Below, piece by piece: positions 1 through 5,834 of a stretch of 26,057 nucleotides of DNA. Both the position numbers and the translations under genes were made by a program. The notes under the pieces are model-generated. The model searched no databases, was not told the DNA's origin, and saw nothing but the letters and a program-made list of their open reading frames with translations. Origin of the DNA: CAYMAT01 sp964388495 (GTDB lineage Bacteria; Patescibacteriota; Gracilibacteria; Peribacterales; Peribacteraceae). The DNA lies in the NCBI GenBank assembly GCA_964388495.1, contig CAYMAT010000017.1, positions 1 through 26,057 on the forward strand, written 5' to 3'. The first letter of the stretch is position 1; each line of letters opens with the position of its first letter.

Positions 1-61
1 CCGCAATCGTTTTTTCTGAGGCACGCAGAGATATCATGTGAAGAGCATTGCACATGCATAT

Positions 62-105
62 CCGCGTTTTTCCGCATCCCTCTGTGGCGTTTTGCGGTTT
101 TTTTT
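62..105 (+). terminator. possible terminator of an upstream gene
   Basis: Nested short stems (CCGC at 62-65 with GCGG at 94-97, and CCGCA at 72-76 with TGTGG at 83-87) are followed directly by eight T residues (98-105). This resembles an intrinsic terminator for a plus-strand gene ending left of the window. The stems are short and contain a G-T pair, so the call is tentative. The T-run also abuts the -10 element of the next gene. Confidence 0.35.
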
Positions 106-113
106 GCTACAAT
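105..113 (+). promoter_or_regulatory. extended -10 promoter of the methyltransferase pair
   Basis: TGCTACAAT combines an extended TG motif with a TACAAT hexamer at 108-113. The start codon at 166 would then have a leader of roughly 45 nt. No good -35 hexamer is visible, which fits an extended -10 promoter. Confidence 0.45.
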
Positions 114-165
114 AATTCGATTCCTCGGCATCGTCTTGGAGACTTTGCCGCGGTACACAAAAATT

Positions 166-774
166 ATGACCATCTCCGACATCGACACCGCGCTCTTCCA
201 GAATGTCCCGGGCTACACGCTCTCGTCCGAGGGCAAGACGCGCATCAACCGCGACGCGGACCCCGCCCTTACCTACGGTGAGTGCACACCGGAAGGCGTG
301 GGTGCGATGCTGGCTGCCGTGGATCCCCAGCCCGGCGAGGTGATGGTGGATCTGGGTTCGGGTACGGGGAAGATGCTCGTCTACGCCGCGTTCCTCCATC
401 CCTTTTCCAAAGTGGTGGGCGTGGAGCTGTTGCCGGAGCTGCATGAGGCGGCAAAGGAGGTGGGAGAGCGCTACATCCGGGAAATCCGTCCGCAGTTCAA
501 GGACGAACGCAAGAACACGAAGCTGGAATACATTTTGGGCGACATCTTTGAGTACGACGTATCCAAAGCGGATATCCTCATCTCCCACTGCTGCACATGC
601 TTTGACGATGCCATGATGCAGCGGCTCTCGGACACGCTGGAAAAGTGCAAGCCCGGCGCGCGCATCATCACCATCACGCGCGGCCTTTCTTCCCCCGCCT
701 TCCAGCCTATCGGTACGTCCATGTGCCAAATGGGCTGGGGGCAGGCGACGATCAACGCGTATCGCCGCATCTAA
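166..774 (+). CDS. DOT1-like class I SAM-dependent methyltransferase, copy 1
   Basis: This 202-aa protein is a Rossmann-fold S-adenosylmethionine methyltransferase. Motif I is DLGSGTGK (residues 62-69), with an acidic residue after strand 2 (GVE, E87). Three features resemble the catalytic domain of eukaryotic DOT1 histone H3K79 methyltransferases: a YGE motif before motif I (37-39), GDIF after the adenine-binding region, and an ILISHCCTCFDDAMM block (137-151) where DOT1 has its VNN-F-F motif. The block is followed by KPGARI, as in DOT1's EGGRI. I chose ATG 166 rather than an in-frame TTG at 136 because the paralog starts at the same point (MTLADI against MTISDI). There is no Shine-Dalgarno sequence. 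The substrate is unknown. A protein-lysine target is suggested only by the DOT1 likeness; a small-molecule methylase is possible. Confidence 0.8.
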   Translation: MTISDIDTALFQNVPGYTLSSEGKTRINRDADPALTYGECTPEGVGAMLAAVDPQPGEVMVDLGSGTGKMLVYAAFLHPFSKVVGVELLPELHEAAKEVGERYIREIRPQFKDERKNTKLEYILGDIFEYDVSKADILISHCCTCFDDAMMQRLSDTLEKCKPGARIITITRGLSSPAFQPIGTSMCQMGWGQATINAYRRI

Positions 775-801
775 TTTTGTCTCTTATTTCCAAACATCCA
801 T

Positions 802-1407
802 ATGACCCTCGCAGACATCCACGATCACCTGTTCACGGACGTACAGGGCTACTCGCTCTCGTCCACGGGCCGCAGCAAGATCGGCCGCGACAGTGATCCC
901 ATCCTCACCTACGGTGAGGTCACTCCCGAGGGCGTGGAGTACATGATGCAGGTGACCAACCCCCAGGCCGGCGAAGTGTTCTATGATCTGGGTTCCGGTA
1001 CGGGCAAGGCCGTCATCCTTTCCGCCGCGCACAGCCCTTTTGCCCGCTGCACGGGCATCGACATCGTGGAGGACCTGGCGCAGTCGGCTACGGCCAGTGC
1101 CGAGCGTTATCACAACGAGATCAAGCCGCACCTGGGCGCAGACAAGCAGAATCAGGAGGTGAATTTTGTCCACGGTGACATGTTTGAGCAGGACCTGAGC
1201 GACGGCGACGTGTTCTTCACGCACTGCACGTGCTTTGACGACGCCATGATGGACCGCATCAGTAAAAAGCTGGAGGCCTGCAAGCCCGGCACGCGCGTGG
1301 TGACGGTCACCAAGGGGCTCACGTCCCCGGAATTCGAGCTCACGCACACCACCCCTTTCCGCATGGCGTGGGGTGAGGCGACTCTATGCTTCTATAAGCG
1401 GAAGTGA
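802..1407 (+). CDS. DOT1-like class I SAM-dependent methyltransferase, copy 2
   Basis: This 201-aa protein is a tandem paralog of the preceding gene, starting 27 nt after its stop and probably co-transcribed. The two align end to end without large gaps. It keeps YGE (37-39), DLGSGTGK (62-69) and a GID acidic position. Its THCTCFDDAMMDR block lacks one of the two adjacent Cys of copy 1. The C-terminus MAWGEATLCFYKRK parallels MGWGQATINAYRRI. Divergence between the copies is considerable, so the duplication is old and both are probably functional with different targets. The stop codon lies inside a perfect 16-bp palindrome (1406-1421), and a strong terminator follows. Function beyond methyl transfer cannot be assigned. 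Confidence 0.8.
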   Translation: MTLADIHDHLFTDVQGYSLSSTGRSKIGRDSDPILTYGEVTPEGVEYMMQVTNPQAGEVFYDLGSGTGKAVILSAAHSPFARCTGIDIVEDLAQSATASAERYHNEIKPHLGADKQNQEVNFVHGDMFEQDLSDGDVFFTHCTCFDDAMMDRISKKLEACKPGTRVVTVTKGLTSPEFELTHTTPFRMAWGEATLCFYKRK

Positions 1408-1421
1408 TCCCGTACGGGATC
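1406..1421. repeat. perfect 16-bp palindrome over the stop codon
   Basis: GATCCCGTACGGGATC is fully self-complementary and includes the last two bases of the TGA stop of the second methyltransferase. As RNA it can form a 6-bp stem with a GTAC loop. It sits just upstream of the main terminator and may help stabilise the 3' end or serve as a protein site. Confidence 0.5.
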
Positions 1422-1431
1422 GTTTCCGCCC

Positions 1432-1471
1432 AAGGTTCGGCTTTCCAATAAGGGGAGCCTGAACCTTTTTT
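1432..1471 (+). terminator. intrinsic terminator after the methyltransferase pair
   Basis: AAGGTTC plus GGCT pairs with AGCC plus GAACCTT, giving an 11-bp stem with one bulged T and a loop of about 13 nt. Six T residues follow at 1466-1471. This is a classical rho-independent terminator. Confidence 0.8.
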
Positions 1472-1477
1472 CAAAGC

Positions 1478-1483
1478 TACACT
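1478..1483 (+). promoter_or_regulatory. -10 element upstream of the interrupted tRNA-Leu
   Basis: TACACT lies 9 nt before the first base of the outer tRNA (1492), the usual distance for a tRNA transcription start. No convincing -35 is seen because that region is occupied by the preceding terminator. Similar leader bases (GCTACA, four unmatched bases, AGGCGTGCC) recur before the inner tRNA. Confidence 0.4.
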
Positions 1484-1502
1484 ATAGGCGTGCCCAGGTG
1501 GC

Positions 1503-1542
1503 CCTTCGGCGGTTCGACATGCTCACCGCCTCAGGACAGGCT
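1503..1542 (+). repeat. REP-like palindromic element, left copy
   Basis: The segment starts CCTTCGGCGGTTCGACATG and contains GGCGG (1508-1512) pairing with CCGCC (1526-1530), then CTCAGGACAGGCT. The TTCGAC...CTCAGGACAGGC wording matches small interspersed palindromes I have seen in many bacterial genomes. It begins exactly where the outer tRNA D-arm stops and is inverted relative to the copy at 1657-1686. Confidence 0.6.
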
Positions 1543-1555
1543 ACATGGCAGGCGT

Positions 1556-1641
1556 GCCGGGGTGGCGAAATGGCAGACGCATCAGCCTTAGGAGCTGACG
1601 GGAGCAATCCCATGGAGGTTCAAGTCCTCTCCCCGGCACCA
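1556..1641 (+). tRNA. tRNA-Leu(UAG), intact
   Basis: The cloverleaf is complete. Acceptor GCCGGGG (1556-1562) pairs with CCCCGGC (1631-1637), followed by A73 and an encoded CCA (1639-1641). The D-arm is GCG...CGC. Anticodon stem TCAGC/GCTGA encloses loop CTTAGGA, giving anticodon UAG (codon CUA, with wobble to other CUN). The class II variable arm is GGGA-GCAA-TCCC, and the T-arm has loop TTCAAGT. It lies wholly inside the interrupted tRNA-Leu, so the two genes with the same anticodon probably arose by duplication. Confidence 0.95.
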
Positions 1642-1656
1642 ACGATAAAATACTTA

Positions 1657-1686
1657 ACTCAGCTTGTTCTGAGCGAAGTCGAAGGA
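1657..1686 (-). repeat. REP-like palindromic element, right copy (inverted)
   Basis: On the minus strand this begins TCCTTCGACTTCGCTCAG, parallel to the left copy at 1503-1542 in the opposite orientation. It ends where the 3' part of the outer tRNA resumes. Together the two copies bracket the intact tRNA-Leu. Confidence 0.6.
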
Positions 1687-1748
1687 CGCCAGCCTTAGGA
1701 GCTGGTACCCGCAAGGGTGTGGAGGTTCAAGTCCTCTCCTGGGCACCA

Positions 1749-1863
1749 GTCTTCGCTCACTTCGTGAGCTACGCCCGGCACGCCATCCGGCTTAGAGCCT
1801 TTCAGCGGCGGGCTATTCCGCTGTCCAAAGCCAAAAAATAACATCATTTACGGGTGTGTTTCT
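1749..1863. other. non-coding stretch with small hairpins
   Basis: There is no convincing gene here. It holds GCTCAC-TTC-GTGAGC (1755-1769), then AGCGG/CCGCT pairing around the 1815-1835 area. An inverted repeat TTTCTTT/AAAGAAA (1859-1865 and 1871-1877) spans the promoter of the next gene. No T-tract marks a clear terminator for the tRNA locus. Confidence 0.4.
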
Positions 1864-1892
1864 TTGATATAAAGAAATAATTTATATATTAT
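1864..1892 (+). promoter_or_regulatory. sigma70-type promoter for the gene at 1956
   Basis: TTGATA (1864-1869) and TATTAT (1887-1892) are separated by 17 bp in an AT-rich patch. The TTTCTTT/AAAGAAA inverted repeat (1859-1877) overlaps the -35 and could be an operator. The predicted leader is about 55 nt. Confidence 0.6.
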
Positions 1893-1955
1893 GCAAATAG
1901 CCATTTCCACGGTGGAACTGGTGATGATTAGCGCGCTCACACAAAGGAGAACGAC

Positions 1956-2825
1956 ATGCGCCGATCGAACCTGCTCTTTGATTTACACTCGTGTCCCACG
2001 CCGGCGTTCGCGGAACTTCTCCGCGTCGCCAATGTGCCCGGGACCAACCTGGCGGAAATCAACCACGCACTCCAGGCCCGCTTTTTCCAGAAGGGCCCGG
2101 ACCAGCAACCGCTCGAGCGTTGGAAATTCGAAGATGTGGGGGTGGAGTGTTCCATCCTGCCCCACCTGGCCAAATGCGGCTTCCTGGAAAAAACTGAACC
2201 CAGCCTCCGGCAATACCTTTACGCGGGTTTGCCCGGGGCGCTGGTGGTTGCCGCCGCGCGCAGGATCTGCGACCTGATTGACGTCTGGAACAGCGGGGTG
2301 CGATGGAAAAGAACCATCGTCTTTGGCAGCACGCGGCCACTGGTTCCCGAAAGGGAAACGCCTGCGGCTCTCCACAAGGCGTTCCCCAAGCAGTTCCGCG
2401 TCAGTGATACCGCCTTCCATCAAGGTTTCGGATTCTTCGTGTCCGCCGGATACGACACGGAGGCCAAAATGCTTGAATGGTTATGGTACTGCGCCAACAT
2501 GCCCCATGAACTGATGGTGACCGCCACCTTCATGGAAGCGCCCAGCAAGCCGCCCCTCACGGGAGGCGGCCCGCCGCGGCACGCCAACACGGAGGACACT
2601 GTGGAGGCATGGGTGCAGACCAGGCCGGAGCCCGGACTGCTTCTGCTCTCATCGGGCGCCCCCTACGGCATGGCGCAAGACGAGACGGTGGCCCGGGTGC
2701 TGGCGCCCTACGGTATCGGCGTGGAAACGTTCGGGCACGAAGCGCCGATGAACCTGGGCATTCCGGTCCTGATGCGTGAAGTGGCCGGAGCCGTCCACTC
2801 CATTCTCAAGACGCGCAATGTGTAG
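1956..2825 (+). CDS. hypothetical protein, weak YdcF/DUF218-like pattern
   Basis: This 289-aa protein has a clear Shine-Dalgarno (AAAGGAGA, 1943-1950) ahead of ATG 1956, one of the few in the window. I do not recognise it firmly. The second half has the rhythm of DUF218/YdcF-type Rossmann proteins: IVFGS (121-125) with ER (132-133), TEAKMLEWL (168-176), a possible R-ANTEDTVEAW (208-219), LLLLSSGAPYGMAQDE (228-243) and a following GIGVETFG strand. In that family the blocks correspond to the first strand with its ER motif, an Ea-m helix, the S-nT-eN motif and the VTs-yH-RA motif. No signal peptide or membrane segment is seen, whereas many family members are membrane-anchored. A promoter and a terminator bracket it as a single-gene unit. 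The fold guess is low confidence. Confidence 0.75.
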   Translation: MRRSNLLFDLHSCPTPAFAELLRVANVPGTNLAEINHALQARFFQKGPDQQPLERWKFEDVGVECSILPHLAKCGFLEKTEPSLRQYLYAGLPGALVVAAARRICDLIDVWNSGVRWKRTIVFGSTRPLVPERETPAALHKAFPKQFRVSDTAFHQGFGFFVSAGYDTEAKMLEWLWYCANMPHELMVTATFMEAPSKPPLTGGGPPRHANTEDTVEAWVQTRPEPGLLLLSSGAPYGMAQDETVARVLAPYGIGVETFGHEAPMNLGIPVLMREVAGAVHSILKTRNV

Positions 2826-2837
2826 TCAAAGAGCATC

Positions 2838-2864
2838 AGCCTGCCCTTCCGGGGCAGGCTTTTG
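2838..2864 (+). terminator. intrinsic terminator
   Basis: AGCCTGCCC (2838-2846) pairs with GGGCAGGCT (2852-2860) around a five-base loop and runs into a short T-tract. It ends the preceding gene and isolates it from htrA. Confidence 0.75.
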
Positions 2865-2947
2865 CTGTGTGCGATGGACATATTTTTCTCTTAAAAGCGC
2901 CTTAATGCCTGAGGCGTATCTTTTTGGCGAACACTTCCCCGCACACT

Positions 2948-4162
2948 ATGAAACCCGAATCCTCCAAACTCTTCTTTGCGCTCGGCGCCACGGCATTCGC
3001 GTCCACGTTCGTCACTCTCAGTCTGGAACGCGGATTTTTGGCAACGCCCGCGCCCTCCGTCTCCGTTCCCACCGTCACGGAACAATCCGTGGTGCGGCAG
3101 GAGGATCAGGTGGTGGACACGGTGAAGCGCGTCGAACCGGCCGTCGTCAGTGTGATCATCACCAAGGATCTGCCCAAGGTGCAGCGTAGCCAGTCTATGG
3201 ATGATTTCCCGTTCAACGACCCTTTCTTCCGCCAGTTCGGCATACAGGTGCCGCTACAGCAGCAGGACCAAGGCGCCGGAGGAACGGTGAACCGTGAGGT
3301 GGGCGGCGGCTCCGCGTTCTTTGTGAGCAGCGACGGACTCCTCATGACCAATAAGCACGTGGTGGATGACGAGAACGCCCAGTACACGGTGCTGCTCAAT
3401 GACGGCAAAAAAGTGACGGCAAAAGTGGTGGGCATGGATCCGCTCACGGATATCGCGCTTCTCAAGATCGACGGCAGTAGTTATCCCTACCTCCAAATCG
3501 CCTCGTCCGATGACGTGAATCTGGGCCAGACGGCCATCGCCATCGGTAATGCCTTGGGCGAGTTCCGGAACACCGTGAGTGTGGGCGTCATCTCCGGCCT
3601 GCAGCGCTCCATTACCGCCGGCGGATCACTGGGCGGGAACGTGGAACACCTGGATCAGATCCTGCAAACCGATGCCGCCATCAATGAAGGAAACTCCGGC
3701 GGGCCGCTCCTCAACAGTCTGGGTTATGTGATAGGCATGAATACGGCCGTTGCCGGCGATGGCCAGAACATCGGCTTTGCGCTGCCTGCGAAAGAGCTGC
3801 GCCGAGTCCTGGAAAATTATGAAAAGAACGGCCGCATTGTCCGCCCGTACATCGGTGTCCGGTACATCCCCATCACCGCGGAGCTGAAGCAGGCAAACAA
3901 GCTGCCGTACGACTACGGCATGCTGGTGGCTGCGGGCCAGAACACCAATGATCTTGCGGTGATCCCCGGCTCTCCGGCTGACAAGGCGGGGATAGTGGAA
4001 AACGACATTATCCTGGAGGCAGACGGGCAGAAGCTGAGCCAGGATAACTCGCTCCAGCAGATCATTGGCGGCAAGAGCGTGGGCGATACCGTCACGTTCA
4101 AGGTGTACCACAAAGGGAGCCAAAAAACCGTGACCGTGACACTGGAGGAAATGAAGGCGTGA
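2948..4162 (+). CDS. htrA: HtrA/DegP-family serine protease with PDZ domain
   Basis: This 404-aa protein is a trypsin-fold protease with an N-terminal signal or anchor segment (residues 8-25, FFALGATAFASTFVTLSL), a Pro/Ser/Val-rich linker, a protease domain (about 55-290) and one PDZ domain (about 300-400). The catalytic triad is visible as His137 in TNKHVVDD, Asp168 in DPLTDIALLKID and Ser250 in GNSGGPLL. HtrA proteases degrade or hold misfolded proteins outside the cytoplasmic membrane. ATG 2948 gives a normal signal region; an upstream in-frame TTG at 2924 only adds eight residues. No Shine-Dalgarno is seen. The amidase gene follows after 53 nt, so these envelope genes may share a transcript. 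A single PDZ points to the DegS/HtrA-like branch rather than two-PDZ DegP. Confidence 0.95.
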   Translation: MKPESSKLFFALGATAFASTFVTLSLERGFLATPAPSVSVPTVTEQSVVRQEDQVVDTVKRVEPAVVSVIITKDLPKVQRSQSMDDFPFNDPFFRQFGIQVPLQQQDQGAGGTVNREVGGGSAFFVSSDGLLMTNKHVVDDENAQYTVLLNDGKKVTAKVVGMDPLTDIALLKIDGSSYPYLQIASSDDVNLGQTAIAIGNALGEFRNTVSVGVISGLQRSITAGGSLGGNVEHLDQILQTDAAINEGNSGGPLLNSLGYVIGMNTAVAGDGQNIGFALPAKELRRVLENYEKNGRIVRPYIGVRYIPITAELKQANKLPYDYGMLVAAGQNTNDLAVIPGSPADKAGIVENDIILEADGQKLSQDNSLQQIIGGKSVGDTVTFKVYHKGSQKTVTVTLEEMKA

Positions 4163-4167
4163 GGGAT

Positions 4168-4192
4168 GCCGCTGTGCTTGCACCCAAGCGGC
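4168..4192 (+). other. hairpin between htrA and the amidase
   Basis: GCCGCT (4168-4173) pairs with AGCGGC (4187-4192), enclosing GTGC-TT-GCAC with a three-base CCA bulge. No T-tract follows, so it is more likely an RNA-processing or stability element than a terminator. Confidence 0.4.
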
Positions 4193-4215
4193 CTATCGCA
4201 TAGCATTCGCCTCCT

Positions 4216-5041
4216 ATGATCAAAGCGGTTTTCATTGATGCAGGACACGGACTGGGCCCCACGGGCGGCATAGACAACGGCGCCACGGGCAACGGGACCA
4301 CGGAACGCAAGGAAGTGGTGGAGGTGGCGCAGGGGTTGTACGCAGCGCTCACGGCGGATGCCAGCTTTGCCGGCGTGAAGATCATCAAGATCGCCGTGGA
4401 TGACCGCATGATGCTCGTTGACCACATCCGCGAGATCAACAACCAGTGCAAGGCAAACAACTGGACCGCGGCGGACACGCTCATGCTCTCCATTCACCTC
4501 AATGCCGGAGATGCAGCTGCAAGAGGAGTGGAAGCATGGTATTCGCCCACGGAGGCGGGCATGCTCGATTTTGCGAAATTACTGGTCGAACAGGTCTGTG
4601 CCACCNNNNNNNNNNACCACGGGCATGCCGGCGCGCCCCAAGCCCGCCCTCATCACCGCGGAGAACAGGTGGGGGAGGCTGGGAATCATTGACGATACCA
4701 TCGCACGCGGATGCCTGGTGGAAGCCGGGTTCATTACCAACGAGTTTGACGCCAAGTTCCTCACGGACAATGCGTTGCAGCAGAAAATCGTCGACGGTCT
4801 GCACCGCGCCATCCGCATCTTCTTGGCGCTTCCGGCCCTGCCCGGTCCCGTCACCCCGCCCTCCTTTTACACAGATGTCCCGCCGCTTGCATGGTACCGC
4901 CCGGACGTGGAACTGTGTCTGAAGGAGCAGATTTTCCAGATGCCCGCAGACGGCCAGTTCCATCCGGAGCGACCGGTGACCCGCGCCGAACTAGCGGCCA
5001 TCATCGCCAGGCACCTCCGCTCGCGACATTCCGCCCAATAA
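4216..5041 (+). CDS. N-acetylmuramoyl-L-alanine amidase (Amidase_3) with C-terminal SLH-like segment, split by an assembly gap
   Basis: The enzyme cleaves the bond between N-acetylmuramic acid and the stem peptide. Before the gap the protein shows IDAGHG (zinc ligand His11), Glu30 in TTERKEV and SIHLNAG (His94), followed by GVEAWYSP. After the gap, in another frame as printed, come TGMPARPKPALITAENRWGR and CLVEAGFITNE with the catalytic Glu. A segment with W, DGQFHPERPVTRAELAAII follows, typical of one S-layer homology repeat that binds cell-wall polymers. The frame change is produced only by the ten Ns (see findings). There is no signal peptide, unlike normal secreted autolysins. A holin-like gene follows after 14 nt, so an endolysin-like release route is plausible. 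Start ATG 4216 has a CCTCCT leader rather than a Shine-Dalgarno. Confidence 0.88.
4606..4615. other. assembly gap of ten N
   Basis: Ten undetermined bases sit inside the amidase gene. The flanks end in GCCACC and begin with ACCACG, so they can overlap by ACC. See the finding on gap closure. Confidence 0.99.
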
Positions 5042-5055
5042 TCCCCACCTATCCC

Positions 5056-5412
5056 ATGGATACATCCTTTGCCTCCGACATGATCCAGAAGTACGTGAAC
5101 GGCGATTCCGGGTACATAGGCGTCATCACCTTCTTCCTGTGCGAGGCCATCTTCAACGCCTTTCCCGTCCAGCGCGCACGGATGAAGCAGCTCACCTCCC
5201 TGCTTGTGGGCGGGGGGTTGGGGCTTTTCCTCCTCCATAACGGCACGCCGGCCGATAACCTGCTTCAGGGGCTGCTGGCAGGGGGCGCCACCACCATCAC
5301 CGTGGCCAAGTTCAAAAGTTACAGTGTGTCCGTGCCGCCCGTAAGCGGCGTTGAAGCGGCTGCGCCCGTGGCGCCCGCGCCGGCACTGCCGGAACCGGCG
5401 GAACACCTGTAA
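5056..5412 (+). CDS. small holin-like membrane protein
   Basis: This 118-aa protein has two or three hydrophobic stretches: about residues 20-36 (YIGVITFFLCEAIFNAF), 48-60 (LLVGGGLGLFLLH) and a weaker 66-82 (LLQGLLAGGATTITVAK). A Pro/Ala-rich tail (about 95-115) follows. Size, hairpin-like topology and position directly after an amidase without signal peptide resemble phage holins, which make membrane holes that let an endolysin reach the wall. I see no family-specific motif, so holin is inference. ATG 5056 is preferred over longer starts, which would run far into the amidase gene. The next gene begins 11 nt after its stop, so the two are probably co-translated. Confidence 0.7.
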   Translation: MDTSFASDMIQKYVNGDSGYIGVITFFLCEAIFNAFPVQRARMKQLTSLLVGGGLGLFLLHNGTPADNLLQGLLAGGATTITVAKFKSYSVSVPPVSGVEAAAPVAPAPALPEPAEHL

Positions 5413-5423
5413 GATCCGCCAAC

Positions 5424-5834
5424 ATGTCCAACCCCACCTCATCGCCTGTTGTCATCATGCGGAGCGATAAGGAGCCGCGTTCCTACAATATTGTGCTGAA
5501 GGCTTTTTCCATGGCCGTCATCCTGTCCATGATCGTTCCCCTGGTGATAGCGGACACGTGGTGCCGGCTCTACCACGCGGTGTATTTCCGCCTCAACAGG
5601 ATGCCGCTGGTCCCGCGAGAAAAATACATCCTCATCGACCGCGGGCGCCTCAAAGGCCTTAACATCGTCCAGCGCTTCAACTGCATGTACTGCGATTACG
5701 CCAATGGCGCCATCGCCTGGATGAAGGCGGTGATCAACACCACGGAGGTCTACAGCTGCGCCATCAAGCATTCCTCCAAGCGTGCGGGGCAGGATCACCA
5801 GGAGGGGTATTACGCGTACGAGCAGTTCCAGTGA
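5424..5834 (+). CDS. membrane-anchored Cys-rich protein of unknown function
   Basis: This 136-aa protein has one strong transmembrane helix near the N-terminus (about 26-43) and then a soluble domain. The domain carries Y-I-IDRGRLKGLNIVQRF (68-86), NCMYCDYANG with Cys87 and Cys90, and SCAIKHSSK with Cys112 and His116. I recall the pattern DR-L-LN---NC-YC-YANG----------TE-Y-C-IKH from unnamed proteins in diverse bacteria, but I know no function. The C-x2-C plus C-x3-H arrangement could bind a metal or be redox-active. The gene follows the holin-like gene closely and ends flush against the convergent phosphatase gene (stops at 5834 and 5835), leaving no room for a terminator. Confidence 0.8.
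   Translation: MSNPTSSPVVIMRSDKEPRSYNIVLKAFSMAVILSMIVPLVIADTWCRLYHAVYFRLNRMPLVPREKYILIDRGRLKGLNIVQRFNCMYCDYANGAIAWMKAVINTTEVYSCAIKHSSKRAGQDHQEGYYAYEQFQ

Larger units (their letters stand above)
1492..1748 (+). pseudogene. tRNA-Leu(UAG) interrupted in the D-arm by a 180-190 bp insertion
   Basis: The first 11 bases (GCCCAGGTGGC, 1492-1502) are a tRNA 5' end whose acceptor strand pairs perfectly with CCTGGGC at 1738-1744. The latter is followed by A73 and an encoded CCA (1745-1748). The 3' portion from about 1687 carries anticodon stem CCAGC/GCTGG, loop CTTAGGA (anticodon UAG), a long leucine-type variable arm (CCC-GCAA-GGG) and a normal T-arm. Most of the D-loop is missing. Between the halves lie a palindromic repeat, a complete tRNA-Leu and a second, inverted repeat. 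The gene therefore looks broken, unless the insert is somehow removed from the RNA. Bacteria are not known to splice out such an insert. Confidence 0.75.

Noticed and set aside
34..729. Long minus-strand open frame opposite the first methyltransferase
   Set aside because: It is Arg/His-rich shadow sequence of the well-supported methyltransferase on the plus strand and shows no domain.
1498..1698. 66-aa plus-strand frame across the tRNA
   Set aside because: It reads through a tRNA and palindromic repeats.
1642..1748. Group I intron in tRNA-Leu
   Set aside because: The insert is in the D-arm rather than the anticodon loop, is too short, and itself contains a full tRNA.
4216..5834. Complete prophage
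   Set aside because: No terminase, capsid, portal, tail or integrase genes are present in the window.
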